64,000 bases of DNA from Candidatus Obscuribacter sp. Its GTDB lineage: Bacteria; Cyanobacteriota; Vampirovibrionia; Obscuribacterales; Obscuribacteraceae. The translations under genes and the position numbers were made by a program. Positions 1 through 8,774 of this stretch are shown one piece after another (position 1 is the stretch's first letter; each line of letters starts with the position of its first letter). The notes beneath the pieces were generated by a model that was given only the letters and a program-made list of their open reading frames with translations, ran no database searches and was not told the DNA's origin. The stretch covers positions 1,798,001 to 1,862,000 of the forward strand of contig JADJQZ010000001.1 in the NCBI GenBank assembly GCA_016712465.1. Direction: 5' to 3'.

Positions 1-18
1 CTACGAATACGGTGGTTG

Positions 19-1266
19 ATGTCGATGCTTCTCAGTCTCATGCTCGTCAATACCCTGTTCATCATGGCTCTCTACGCCCTGACCCTGGTGTTCTATGTCT
101 TGTTGAAAGGGGTGGAGCCGTCCCGGCGCAAGACCTCCGAACTGCCTTTTGTCTCCGTGATTGTGCCGGCCCGTAACGAGGAAGGCAAGATCGGACGCTG
201 TATCGAGTCGTTGCTTGCGCAGAACTATCCTAATTTCGAGCTTATCGTTATCGACGATCGCTCCACGGATAAGACCGGCGAGATCATTGCCTCCTATGCC
301 GAGAAGGACAGCCGTATCAAGTTTGTAAGGGGCAAGGACGCTCCCTCCGGCTGGATTGGCAAATGTAACGCCCTGGCCCATGCAGTCGGCTACGCTTCCG
401 GCGACTGGTTCATTTTTACCGATGCCGACACATATCACCATCCCAATTCCGTGGTTGACTCAGTCTCCTACGGCATGGCCAACCGCATAGATTTGATGTC
501 CTTCGTGCCCATGCAAGAGCTGGGAAGTTTCCCTGAGAGACTGATTATGCCGGTTCTACTGAGCGCCTTTTTGATTGGAGACCCTTTCCATGCCGTGAAC
601 AATCCCCGTGATTCGCGGGCTTATGCCCACGGGCAGTACATCCTCTGCCGCCGCAGCTCTTATCTGGCGGTGGGCGGCCACCAGAGCGTGCGCGATGAGA
701 TTGTGGAAGACCATGCTCTGGCAAGGGTTTTCAAAGAGAAAGGCTATAAGATCGAAGTGGCCGACGGTAAGTCTCTTTACAGCGTGCGCATGTACACCGA
801 CCTGACCAGCCTCTGGTACGGTTGGACCAAAAATCTATATAGCTTTATCGACAGCAAGCCCTCCATGTTGATACTTATTCTTGTCATGATCAACTCGGTG
901 GTGGTGGCGCCCTGGCTATGGCTTGGCTTTATAGGCTGGCAATGGGCCGCCGGCGAGGTCTCCGAGCTGCTTTTGCGCATGACCCTGCTTTCCCTGGTGC
1001 AGTTCGGCACTATTGCTCTCTGGCTCAAGCGTACAAGCTGCCACCATGCCGGGCTGAAGTGGTACCACTTCTTCCTGACGCCGGTCGGCTGTCTGGCAGT
1101 TTCGGCCCTCTATATACATGCTGCTTATCTTGTTCATAGCGGCGGCCAGGTCAACTGGAAAGGGCGGCGCTATGTGGTCAACACGCGCCGCACTATAGAA
1201 CCGCAAGATGGAGAGCGGGAAGCCGGTCTTGAAGGCAAGCTTGTTTCCAGAGATGTTGCCGACTGA
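19..1266 (+). CDS. Membrane-anchored family 2 glycosyltransferase
   Basis: Transfers a sugar from a nucleotide-sugar donor to a lipid or carotenoid-like acceptor at the membrane; the acceptor is unknown. An N-terminal membrane segment is followed by a GT-A fold with VSVIVPARNEE, a DDRS motif, the GWIGKCNAL segment seen in HpnB/CruC-like enzymes, a DAD metal-binding motif (FTDADTYHH) and VEDHALA as the likely catalytic region. Three or four hydrophobic segments close the protein. The frame is open to the window edge, so the true start may lie upstream; ATG at 19 or 25 are the first good starts. Its stop overlaps the hfq start by one base (TGATG), implying co-translation. The family call is firm, the substrate is not known. 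Confidence 0.85.
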   Translation: MSMLLSLMLVNTLFIMALYALTLVFYVLLKGVEPSRRKTSELPFVSVIVPARNEEGKIGRCIESLLAQNYPNFELIVIDDRSTDKTGEIIASYAEKDSRIKFVRGKDAPSGWIGKCNALAHAVGYASGDWFIFTDADTYHHPNSVVDSVSYGMANRIDLMSFVPMQELGSFPERLIMPVLLSAFLIGDPFHAVNNPRDSRAYAHGQYILCRRSSYLAVGGHQSVRDEIVEDHALARVFKEKGYKIEVADGKSLYSVRMYTDLTSLWYGWTKNLYSFIDSKPSMLILILVMINSVVVAPWLWLGFIGWQWAAGEVSELLLRMTLLSLVQFGTIALWLKRTSCHHAGLKWYHFFLTPVGCLAVSALYIHAAYLVHSGGQVNWKGRRYVVNTRRTIEPQDGEREAGLEGKLVSRDVAD

Positions 1267-1487
1267 TGGTGGCCGAAAATAAACTACCTTCCGTTTCGCA
1301 GTTGCAGAAGTTGGTAAGAGAGAAGACTCCTGTGGAGATCATTTGTCTGGACGGCAAGAGCAGCCGCTTTTCCGGGCTTTTGAAGTGGTATGACGGCGAG
1401 GCTTTCCACCTCAAACAAGAGGACGGTTCGGAGATTACCATCCTGCGTTCGGCGGTTCTGGGATATAGAGTAAAGAAAGCCAAATAG
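1266..1487 (+). CDS. hfq: Hfq-like Sm-fold RNA-binding protein, cyanobacterial type
   Basis: A 73-residue protein with the layout of Hfq: a short helix (LPSVSQLQKLVREKTPVEI) followed by five beta strands (DGKSSRFSGLLKWYDGEAF, HLKQEDGSEITILRSAV). It resembles the divergent cyanobacterial Hfq, which opens with LPSVRQVQ, more than the enterobacterial form. The canonical Sm2 YKHA motif is replaced by ILRSAVLGY, and such divergent Hfq proteins often bind sRNA poorly and act through protein partners. The ATG shares one base with the upstream stop, and mreB follows after 100 bases. The assignment comes from pattern recognition, so it is likely but not certain. Confidence 0.7.
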   Translation: MVAENKLPSVSQLQKLVREKTPVEIICLDGKSSRFSGLLKWYDGEAFHLKQEDGSEITILRSAVLGYRVKKAK

Positions 1488-1587
1488 TGTTAAACTAAAG
1501 CCTGGCTCGGCGTTTTAAGTGCTCTCCTCCTATATCTTCGTTGCATATCTGCGTTGATATATCACCCGTATCTATGGGAGTTAGTCA

Positions 1588-2622
1588 GTGGCTTTCTTCA
1601 ACAATATTTTCTGGCATGGCATAGGTATCGACCTTGGTACGGCCAACACGCTCATTTACGTGCACGACAAAGGCGTTGTCTTGAGAGAGCCTTCCGTGGT
1701 GGCGGTGGATGAGAACACCAATATGGTGCGTTGGGTCGGGGAAGAGGCCCGGGCCATGATTGGTCGCACCCCTCAAGGCATCAAGGCGATTCGACCCTTG
1801 AAAGATGGTGTCATTGCCGATCTTGAGCATGCCAAAGTGATGCTCAGACGTTTCGTTGAGAGAGTGACCGGTGCCGGCGGCATCAAAAACCCCGATATGG
1901 CCATTGGTGTTCCTTCCGGGGTGACCTCGGTGGAGAGAATCGCCATCACGGCTGCCGCCCAGAATGCCCGCGCCTCTCGTATCTATTTGCCGGAAGAATC
2001 CATGGCAGCGGCCATCGGTGCTTCCCTGCCTGTGGTGGAACCCACCGGTTCCATGATCGTCGATATCGGCGGCGGTACCACGGAAGTGGCCGTGATCAGT
2101 CTTTCCGGCATAGTGGTCAATGAGTCCATTCGCATCGCCGGTGACGAACTGACTGAGTCCATCATCACCTACCTCAAGAAAGTACACAGCCTGGCTGTGG
2201 GTGAGCGCACGGCTGAAGAAATCAAGTTTCGCCTCGGCTCGGCATTCAAAACCAGCGATAACGAACGTCTTGATGTGCGTGGTTTGAGCTTGCTCAATCA
2301 TGTCCCGCGCACCATTACCATCAGCCGCGGTGAAGTGAGAGAATCCATGCAGGAGCCCCTCAAAGCCATCGTTGAGGCGGTGAAGCGCACTCTGGAGCGC
2401 ACTCCCCCCGAACTGGCCGCTGATATTTTCAACCGCGGTATCTTCATTACCGGTGGTGGCGCCCTCCTCTCCGGCCTCGATGAGCTTATCTCCCACGAAA
2501 CAGAAGTACCGGTTTTCGTCGCCGACGATCCCCTCTCCTCGGTAGCCATAGGCACAGGCAAAATGTTGACCGACCCCATGTACAGAAGGGTTCTGGAACA
2601 GTGCCTGAGCCGTAAGTCTTAG
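1588..2622 (+). CDS. mreB: Rod shape-determining actin homologue MreB
   Basis: Cytoplasmic, membrane-associated actin-like ATPase that positions the elongasome making lateral cell wall. At 344 residues it has the usual length. Visible motifs are phosphate 1 GIDLGTANTLIY near residue 12, the connect 1 and phosphate 2 region IVDIGGGTTEVAVIS around residue 160, and the adenosine loop GIFITGGGALL near 288. The N-terminal FFNNIFW can form the amphipathic membrane-binding helix. The start is GTG, supported by GGAG seven bases upstream. mreC, mreD and mrdA follow in the same direction, the classical elongation operon, so the cell is expected to be rod-shaped. Confidence 0.98.
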   Translation: MAFFNNIFWHGIGIDLGTANTLIYVHDKGVVLREPSVVAVDENTNMVRWVGEEARAMIGRTPQGIKAIRPLKDGVIADLEHAKVMLRRFVERVTGAGGIKNPDMAIGVPSGVTSVERIAITAAAQNARASRIYLPEESMAAAIGASLPVVEPTGSMIVDIGGGTTEVAVISLSGIVVNESIRIAGDELTESIITYLKKVHSLAVGERTAEEIKFRLGSAFKTSDNERLDVRGLSLLNHVPRTITISRGEVRESMQEPLKAIVEAVKRTLERTPPELAADIFNRGIFITGGGALLSGLDELISHETEVPVFVADDPLSSVAIGTGKMLTDPMYRRVLEQCLSRKS

Positions 2623-2651
2623 GTTTTTACTCAGCGAGGACTTAGACAGAT

Positions 2652-3458
2652 TTGCCCCTGCCAAATGAGTCGGATTTTGAGACTCACTCTCAGTCACTAG
2701 CTGAATACCTTGTGCTGGTCATACTTGTGCTCATGGTGGCAGTGCCGGTGAGCGGCTTTGTTCTCTCGGCCCAGAGTTGGGTCTCTTCCCTTGTGGCCAA
2801 AGGCGCCTACCAGGTGGAAGATACCAAGAATTTGGCCGAGCAACTCTTTGATGCCTCCGCCAAAATTCGCGATCTGGAGCGTAAGCTGGCCAAAAACGAA
2901 CTGGAGTTGACCCGTCTCAAGCAGGAGTCCCGGGACACCAACCGCTTGCGCTCCCTGCTTGATCTGAAGCAGAAGTCGCAGCGGCAAACCGTGGCGGCGG
3001 AAGTGGTTTCCCGCAATCCCGACAACTGGTTTGAGCAGGTAGTTATAGACAAGGGCTCTGCTGATCACGTGACGGTGGGTTCGGCTGTTATTTCCATTAC
3101 CGGCGTGGTCGGCCAGGTAGTAAAAGTCGACAGCCACGCATCGGTAGTGCGTTTGCTCACCGATCCCGAGCAGAAACTGGGCGTGCTTATTCCACGGCTC
3201 GGTCTGACCGGTATTCTAGTGGGCAATTACCAGAATCTGGCGCGCATAGATTTCGTGCCGGTTGGCACAAACGTAGATGTGGGCGATAAAGTGGTGACCC
3301 TCGGCAAAGCCGGCACCTTCCCCGACAACCATCCCGTTGGAACGGTTTCTTCCGTGAGGCGTGATGCCACCGGCGCCTCCATGCAAATCGACGTCAAACT
3401 CACGGATAATTGCTACGACCTTTCTCAGGTACTGGTCTTGCCTCCTCTGGAGAATTAG
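2652..3458 (+). CDS. mreC: Rod shape-determining protein MreC
   Basis: Bitopic periplasmic scaffold of the elongation complex. One membrane segment lies near residues 19-38 (YLVLVILVLMVAVPVSGFVL), followed by a coiled coil at about 60-95 and then the two beta barrels of the MreC fold (VVSRNPDNWFEQVVIDKGS; GVVGQVVKVD; LLTDPEQKLGVLIPR). TTG is used as start and no better start precedes the membrane segment. mreD begins one base after the stop. Family and role are secure from both sequence and operon position. Confidence 0.95.
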   Translation: MPLPNESDFETHSQSLAEYLVLVILVLMVAVPVSGFVLSAQSWVSSLVAKGAYQVEDTKNLAEQLFDASAKIRDLERKLAKNELELTRLKQESRDTNRLRSLLDLKQKSQRQTVAAEVVSRNPDNWFEQVVIDKGSADHVTVGSAVISITGVVGQVVKVDSHASVVRLLTDPEQKLGVLIPRLGLTGILVGNYQNLARIDFVPVGTNVDVGDKVVTLGKAGTFPDNHPVGTVSSVRRDATGASMQIDVKLTDNCYDLSQVLVLPPLEN

Positions 3459-3459
3459 C

Positions 3460-4062
3460 ATGGCCGTCATTTCCACCAGGGCACAACGAAGATTGGGAGA
3501 GGTGACAATAGCAGCCATTGTCATCTTTCTGGCCTGGGTTATACAAATGTCGATTCTTTGTAAGTTTCGCTTTACTGATGCCGTGGCTAGTTTGCCCCTG
3601 GCCATGACCATTGTCTGGGGGCTGACCTTCGGTTCGCCCATGGAGAAACCCACTGCTGATGAACTGCGGGTTTCCAGCGTCTCAGCCATCTTTATCCGTC
3701 AGCTATTCTCCGGTTCCCCTTCCGGCGCCATAGTCGGTGCCTTTTTTGCAGCCCTGGCCGCTTCCGTTTTGCCGATTTTTCCGGTCTCTTATCCCCTTGT
3801 GGGCTGGATCGCCGGCTATTTCTCTCTGCGCAATTTCAACCAGGCCGCCTTCCTTTGTATACCGCTTACGGTGGTGCTGACGTTTTTGGGCGAGATGATT
3901 ATGGCCGGACAACTGGCTTTGACCGGTCGAGACGTACTGGGACATCTGGTCGCTATCAGTGTGCCGGAAGCCTTTCTGAACGGGCTGATTTCGCCTGTGC
4001 TCTTCATTCCCATGCGTGGTTGGTATTCCTATTCACTTTATTATCGTCAACTCGGTCGTTAG
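3460..4062 (+). CDS. mreD: Rod shape-determining membrane protein MreD
   Basis: A 200-residue polytopic inner-membrane protein with five to six hydrophobic stretches, placed as MreD between mreC and the PBP2 gene. The frame is open further upstream, but ATG at 3460, one base after the mreC stop, matches the operon arrangement and gives a normal MreD length. MreD sequences diverge strongly, so the call rests on hydrophobicity, length and position rather than on motifs. It would act with MreC to couple cytoplasmic MreB to the wall synthase. Confidence 0.9.
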   Translation: MAVISTRAQRRLGEVTIAAIVIFLAWVIQMSILCKFRFTDAVASLPLAMTIVWGLTFGSPMEKPTADELRVSSVSAIFIRQLFSGSPSGAIVGAFFAALAASVLPIFPVSYPLVGWIAGYFSLRNFNQAAFLCIPLTVVLTFLGEMIMAGQLALTGRDVLGHLVAISVPEAFLNGLISPVLFIPMRGWYSYSLYYRQLGR

Positions 4063-4074
4063 TGAGGATGGAAA

Positions 4075-5913
4075 TTGCTGACTGAAACCGAGCCCTTTAT
4101 CGAAAGCACCGCTTCCCGCAGGCAGGATTACGGCCTCAAGGTTGCTGTTTTGTGCACCGTCATTGGTCTGGCCATGGCCGCACTGGTTGCCCGTCTGGTC
4201 TGGTTGCAAATATTGCAGAACGGATATTACAAGGCTCAGGCCGTGGAAAACTCCACCCGGGTAACCTTCTTGCGGGCGCCGCGGGGCAATATCTATGATC
4301 GTCACGGCACTTTGATTGCCACCAATAAGCAGTCGCTCTCGATGATTGCCGTGCCGGCTCAACTGGAGAACGTCGAAGATCTGGCCAACCGCCTCACTCC
4401 CATTTTGAGCCAGCCCCAGCCCAAGATTCTCGCTTCCCTTCTCAAGGCCAAGGCTTCCGGTTCGGTATTGCCGGTGGTTATAGAGCGAGATCTGGACATG
4501 GAAACGGTGGCCAAGTTTTATGAGCGCAAGATCTTCTTGAAGGGTGTTGATATCTTGCAGGACGTCAGCCGCAGCTATCCCTACGGTGAAGTAACCGCAC
4601 ATGTGCTTGGCTATTGCGGCGAGATTACCCAGAGTCAGTTGAAGCGTCGCCCCGGGCGCAAGATGGGGGATGTGGTCGGTCAGGACGGGGTGGAAAGACT
4701 CTACGATGATCAACTGCGGGGCATCGACGGGGAACAGCGGGTGCGGGTCAATGCCATGGGCCATTCCCTTTCGGCTGAAACGGCCAGACCGCAAATCACC
4801 AGACAGTCCACGGCCGGCAAACCGGTCGTGCTCTCCCTCGATCTGGAATTGCAGAAAGCTGCTTATGAGGCTCTGGGTGAGCGCTCCGGCGCTATCGTGG
4901 CCATCGATGCCCAGACCGGCGAGGTACTGGCCATGGTGTCACGGCCGAGTTTCGATCCCAATGTATTCACCAAACGCATTACGCCGGCCGTTTGGAAGCG
5001 CATCAATGCGCCCGACCACCCGCTCTTTAACCGGGCTCTTTCCGGCTACCCGCCGGGCTCTATCTGGAAAGCCTTTACCCTTCTAGCGGCCCTTGAGACA
5101 AAAGCCGTTAAGCCTGATACCAAATTGCATGTCTCCGGTGGTATCTCCCTTGGTGGTTTCTTCTTTGGTGACTGGACCGGTTCCACCGGACTCTTCGACC
5201 TGGTCAAGTGTCTGGCCTGGTCTCGCGACTCCGCTTTCTATCAGATGGCACTGAAGATGACACCAGAACAAATTAAGGAATGGGCGGTAAAATTCGGTGC
5301 CGGTAGGCCTACCGGTGTGGAATTACGCCATGAAAGCAAGGGTTTGGTGCCGGATTCGGCGTGGAAGCTCAGGGTCTATAAGGAAAAGTGGTATCCGGGC
5401 AATACCCTGCACATGTCCATCGGTCAGACCTATGTGCAGGTAACGCCGGCCCAAGCCGCCCGCATGTTTGCCGGGCTGGGCATGCGCGGGCAGGTGCCTA
5501 ATCTGCACTTTGTCATAAAGATTGGTGACAGACAGATTCCGCCGCCCAAGCCGGAAATGGTCAAGACCCATCCTGAGTATTTGAAAGTAGTGCTGGATGG
5601 TTTGAAAGCTGTGGTGGCAAGCGGTACCGGTGGTGCCACCAGGCTTGGTGATGTGGAAGTGGCCGGTAAGACCGGTTCGGCGGAAGCGCCCCCGGCCGGT
5701 AGTAAGACCCATGCCTGGTTTGCTTGCTATGCACCGGCTGATAAACCTCGCATCGCCGTATCTTGTTTCGTAGAGCACGGCGGTCACGGTGGTTCTACAG
5801 CGGCGCCTCTGGCCAAAGTTGTGCTGGAGAAGTTTTTCTCGGTCAGCCCTCCCCCTCCTCAAGGCGGCGCTAAAGAAACGGCCAAGCCGCCTACCCGCAA
5901 GAAACCCCATTAG
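4075..5913 (+). CDS. mrdA: Penicillin-binding protein 2, elongation transpeptidase
   Basis: Class B PBP that cross-links new peptidoglycan during elongation. It has a membrane anchor at about residues 22-40, a PBP dimerisation region with RAPRGNIYDRHG near 70, and the transpeptidase domain. Active-site motifs are SIWK at 329-332 (nucleophile S329), SRD at 383-385 (SxD replaces SxN, as is usual in PBP2) and KTG at 532-534. The TTG start has GAGGA six bases upstream; the ATG at 4069 is followed almost at once by a stop. It is the last gene of the mreBCD-mrdA operon and no rodA follows here. The C-terminal tail is Pro/Lys-rich. Confidence 0.95.
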   Translation: MLTETEPFIESTASRRQDYGLKVAVLCTVIGLAMAALVARLVWLQILQNGYYKAQAVENSTRVTFLRAPRGNIYDRHGTLIATNKQSLSMIAVPAQLENVEDLANRLTPILSQPQPKILASLLKAKASGSVLPVVIERDLDMETVAKFYERKIFLKGVDILQDVSRSYPYGEVTAHVLGYCGEITQSQLKRRPGRKMGDVVGQDGVERLYDDQLRGIDGEQRVRVNAMGHSLSAETARPQITRQSTAGKPVVLSLDLELQKAAYEALGERSGAIVAIDAQTGEVLAMVSRPSFDPNVFTKRITPAVWKRINAPDHPLFNRALSGYPPGSIWKAFTLLAALETKAVKPDTKLHVSGGISLGGFFFGDWTGSTGLFDLVKCLAWSRDSAFYQMALKMTPEQIKEWAVKFGAGRPTGVELRHESKGLVPDSAWKLRVYKEKWYPGNTLHMSIGQTYVQVTPAQAARMFAGLGMRGQVPNLHFVIKIGDRQIPPPKPEMVKTHPEYLKVVLDGLKAVVASGTGGATRLGDVEVAGKTGSAEAPPAGSKTHAWFACYAPADKPRIAVSCFVEHGGHGGSTAAPLAKVVLEKFFSVSPPPPQGGAKETAKPPTRKKPH

Positions 5914-6049
5914 AAAAAACAGCTTTGTATATGCACCATATATGGGGTCGTCGGAATGGACAAAGGCTGCCATTTTGGCGATAATCAGGGCGTGTAATTG
6001 TGCTTGCTTGTTTTTGTCAGCCTAATTTTTGTCAGAGGGAAGGTTCTAA

Positions 6050-6853
6050 ATGATTCAGCCACAGTCTTTAGATGATGGACCACAGCCGAATTTGCCCCAA
6101 TCGAGAGCTACTCTGGAAGACTTTCAGGGTCTTCTCAACGCCGAATTGGAATCGGAGACCAGCCTCTTTGATATTGATAACGACACATCTATGTTCTCTG
6201 CCGAAGATGTGATGCTGGCCATTGCTGAGAGTGAAAAGCTGGCTAGTCTTGCTAATGCCGTTAACCAGCCTGAGGGCAAAGACATTGATGCTTCGGCGGA
6301 AGAGTTTGATGCCAGCCCTGAAGGTGCCGCGACCGAACCGGTGCTCAACAGTCTGCAATTACATGCCGGCACTATAGTTGGTGCTGATGACAGAGTATCT
6401 CGCAAAGAATTGGTCAGCCTCCTGGAAGGCTTCGTCAGCGTATTGAAAGCCGACGGCGAAGGCCAGAAAGAAGAGGGGCGCCAGTACAAAGTAGAGTTGG
6501 TGCAAAATCGTCTGGTGGAAGCCCAGGTCGATGATCGCACCCAGGAAATAGAAAGTCTGAGAAATCTGGTCATCGAAGCCCAGGACACAATTATCAAACT
6601 ACTCACCGACCGGGTGGAAGATCGCTCCAAAATTGCAACTTTGCAAACCCAGGTGCAACTGCTTCCAGACCTGCAAGCCCAGGCCGATCGGGCCATGGCC
6701 GCGGCGGTGAAGACCGAGGAGTATCGTTCGGAGTTGACCAAGATCAAGTTCGAAATGGACCGCTTCAAGCTCTTCAGAGTGCGCCTGGAAGAAGGCAACG
6801 GCTCTTTGTGGAGCCGCATTATGCGTTGGTTTAAACCGCGTCTGAAAGACTAA
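6050..6853 (+). CDS. Hypothetical coiled-coil protein
   Basis: A 267-residue protein of no family I recognise. The first 120 residues are acidic and low in complexity, with no signal peptide. Residues 130-250 form a long predicted coiled coil (heptad-rich QVDDRTQEIESLRNLVIEA and later repeats). The tail is basic and aromatic (SLWSRIMRWFKPRLKD), possibly a membrane-peripheral amphipathic helix. The ATG has a strong AGGGAAGG six bases upstream. Its position just after the elongation operon suggests a cytoplasmic scaffold, but that is only inference. It converges with the leucine-rich-repeat gene, the two stops being adjacent. Confidence 0.75.
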   Translation: MIQPQSLDDGPQPNLPQSRATLEDFQGLLNAELESETSLFDIDNDTSMFSAEDVMLAIAESEKLASLANAVNQPEGKDIDASAEEFDASPEGAATEPVLNSLQLHAGTIVGADDRVSRKELVSLLEGFVSVLKADGEGQKEEGRQYKVELVQNRLVEAQVDDRTQEIESLRNLVIEAQDTIIKLLTDRVEDRSKIATLQTQVQLLPDLQAQADRAMAAAVKTEEYRSELTKIKFEMDRFKLFRVRLEEGNGSLWSRIMRWFKPRLKD

Positions 6854-7735
6854 TCAGGGTCCGAAGACTGCGCAATCTTTCAGTTTGCCGCGCAACCTGG
6901 CGGCACCCATTTCCGTTATCTTTGTGTCTCTTAGCTCCAGATGCTCCAGCGCCGGCATTTCAGCCAGTTGCGTCAGACCCTTGTCGGAAATTTTTGAACC
7001 GTTCAAAAATAGTACCTTCAAAGTCGGCGAAGTTTTTAATTGCTCCAGACCGGCGTCACCAAAGGCAGTGTCATTTAAATAGAGCGTTTCAAGTTTGAGC
7101 GAAGCCAGGGCTTTGCCGGCGGCATCGGATATCTTGCTGTAAGAAAGATCCAGCTCGGTGATAAGACTGCCGCCCCGGGCTAGAAACTCGGCGCCCTGAT
7201 CGTCGATATTGGCCGGTAGGTGCAGGCGCCTCAGTGACTGAAAGCCGGCGCCGCTCATCAGTTCCAGGGCGCGGCTGGAAAGGGCCGTGCTCTTCAGGGC
7301 CAGGCTGGTCAGTTTGGGCAGGGTGCCTAGATGCACCAGTTGTTCATCGCGCAGGGAGGCGCCGGTGAACCAGAGGGTTTCGATACTCTCCTGCTTAGCG
7401 AGGTTTTCCAGGTCTTCCTTGCTGAGGGCGGCAAAATCAAGGCGCAGCTCCACCAGGGGGCTGGCTAACATGGCGGCCAGCACTTTGCCGGAAAAGGTGC
7501 CCATGGAAAAGTCTACGGAAGTGAAATGGGAGAGGGTTTCCGTTACTTTGGGAGCATCCTTTTCGGAAAAATCGTAGGAGAAGGCCAGACCCAGAAGGCT
7601 GTCTTCTCTGGCCGGCAGGTCTACCTGGCCAAGGGCCTGCCCGACCCAGGTTTTGGAATGGGGAAATTGCTTTTGCGCCTGGTAGAGGTTTCCGGCGGAT
7701 TTAGCGAGAGGAAAGTTGAGTTTGACAGCCTGCAT
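6854..7735 (-). CDS. Leucine-rich repeat protein
   Basis: Residues from about 95 to the end form repeated LRR units of 23-26 residues (LTSLALKSTALSSRALELM, LITELDLSYSKISDAAGKAL, LKVLFLNGSKISDKGLTQL, LEHLELRDTKITEMGAARL), the RNI-like or cysteine-containing LRR style built on short alternating strand and helix. Such proteins usually bind partners and have no catalytic role. No signal peptide is visible. ATG at 7735 is preferred; a TTG at 7756 would add seven residues. The specific function is unknown. Confidence 0.8.
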   Translation of the reverse strand: MQAVKLNFPLAKSAGNLYQAQKQFPHSKTWVGQALGQVDLPAREDSLLGLAFSYDFSEKDAPKVTETLSHFTSVDFSMGTFSGKVLAAMLASPLVELRLDFAALSKEDLENLAKQESIETLWFTGASLRDEQLVHLGTLPKLTSLALKSTALSSRALELMSGAGFQSLRRLHLPANIDDQGAEFLARGGSLITELDLSYSKISDAAGKALASLKLETLYLNDTAFGDAGLEQLKTSPTLKVLFLNGSKISDKGLTQLAEMPALEHLELRDTKITEMGAARLRGKLKDCAVFGP

Positions 7736-7778
7736 ATGGACCCTAAAAGTTGGCAATTTATGGGAGAAACCGTGTCGT

Positions 7779-7794
7779 CTTATTCTAAGGCTTG
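7779..7794 (+). repeat. 16-bp intergenic repeat, copy 1
   Basis: CTTATTCTAAGGCTTG occurs here and again at 10404-10419. Both copies are in non-coding DNA upstream of plus-strand genes (85 and 67 bases from the next start). It may be a shared regulatory site or promoter fragment (TATTCT resembles a -10 box), but no matching -35 box is evident. Confidence 0.4.
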
Positions 7795-7864
7795 GGCTAA
7801 CCTGTTGATATCTCCATAAGCAAACTTATGCTCTCCCCACCATACCCTCTCTCTGGATGACAAA

Positions 7865-8743
7865 ATGGCTGATTTCTATGAAGGCAACTGCCGTGGCTGC
7901 AGGCAAGATGCGGTCCTCTCAAATCAGGACGATTTCACTGATGTTTACAGCGGCGCAAGCGACAGACTGGCTCTGAGCGGCTGGCCGGTGCGCAATCGCG
8001 ACGGCATTGGCGCAGATGGCAGCTATGACCCGCAGTTCGACTATGAAGACCGCAGTTTCAGGCAGTCCGTACTTATGGACGGAAACTTCCAGAATGTAAA
8101 CTATTCAGCCCCCAGGCAATTTCAGGCTGATAATTATGACGAATCCTATTTATACGATTCCGCAGACGCTTCCCAGAATATGGGACCGCTCGATTACGAG
8201 CCCGAATTTGGTAGTACTGCCGGCCGGAACAAGCAAAATGCCGATTTCAGCTCCGATGGACAGGACTACCAGGTACAGGTAGCCGACCGCAACCGGGGCG
8301 GCTGGTCCGCTTATGATCGGGCCGCCTATAACAGCTTGATCCGCACCACTGATGGGCTTGATGGGCGTTCCATCACCGAGTTCGACCGTTCGGTGACCGA
8401 AGACCTTGGTTGTGCCAGGGCTGTAGGTTTGGCTATCAGCAAGGCTTATGGCTATGACATTCGAGAAGTGAACGTCAACCGTCTGGAGAACAAGCTACGC
8501 ACCCTGGGCTTCAGCGAAGTTTCTTCCACCCGGGATGTTAAACCGGGCGATGTCATTATCGCCTACCGTGAAAACGGCGACTATTCACATTCTGCCATTT
8601 ATCTGGGTAACGGAGAGATCTTCAATAACGACAGCAAAACCGGCGTCATGCGCCGTGAATCCATCGATAAATTCAATTCCGCCCAGTTCAAGCGTTTTGT
8701 GGTACTGCGTCGTCCCGACCAGGTACCAGCCCTGAACTCATAA
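7865..8743 (+). CDS. Hypothetical protein with C-terminal NlpC/P60- or CHAP-like cysteine peptidase domain
   Basis: A 292-residue protein without a classical signal peptide. Residues 1-165 are polar, rich in Tyr, Asp and Asn, and probably disordered. Residues 175-285 resemble an NlpC/P60 or CHAP cysteine hydrolase: DLGCARAVGLAI with candidate nucleophile C183, VKPGDVIIAYR, and YSHSAIYLGNGEIFNND with candidate H242 followed by Asn. Such domains hydrolyse peptidoglycan peptides. The nucleophile context is not the textbook one, so activity is inferred. Export would need a non-classical route. The stop codon lies inside the first unit of a 15-bp tandem duplication. Confidence 0.7.
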   Translation: MADFYEGNCRGCRQDAVLSNQDDFTDVYSGASDRLALSGWPVRNRDGIGADGSYDPQFDYEDRSFRQSVLMDGNFQNVNYSAPRQFQADNYDESYLYDSADASQNMGPLDYEPEFGSTAGRNKQNADFSSDGQDYQVQVADRNRGGWSAYDRAAYNSLIRTTDGLDGRSITEFDRSVTEDLGCARAVGLAISKAYGYDIREVNVNRLENKLRTLGFSEVSSTRDVKPGDVIIAYRENGDYSHSAIYLGNGEIFNNDSKTGVMRRESIDKFNSAQFKRFVVLRRPDQVPALNS

Positions 8744-8766
8744 ACAGTGCTCTCATAAACAGTGCT
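8737..8766. repeat. Perfect 15-bp tandem duplication
   Basis: CTCATAAACAGTGCT is present twice without a gap (8737-8751, 8752-8766). The first unit contains the stop codon of the preceding gene; the second abuts the end of metG on the other strand. It reads as a small recent slippage duplication. Confidence 0.8.
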
Positions 8767-8774
8767 AAGGACTA

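Noticed and set aside
1585..2697. 370-codon open frame antisense to mreB
   Set aside because: It mirrors the mreB codon pattern, has no domain, and mreB is certain.
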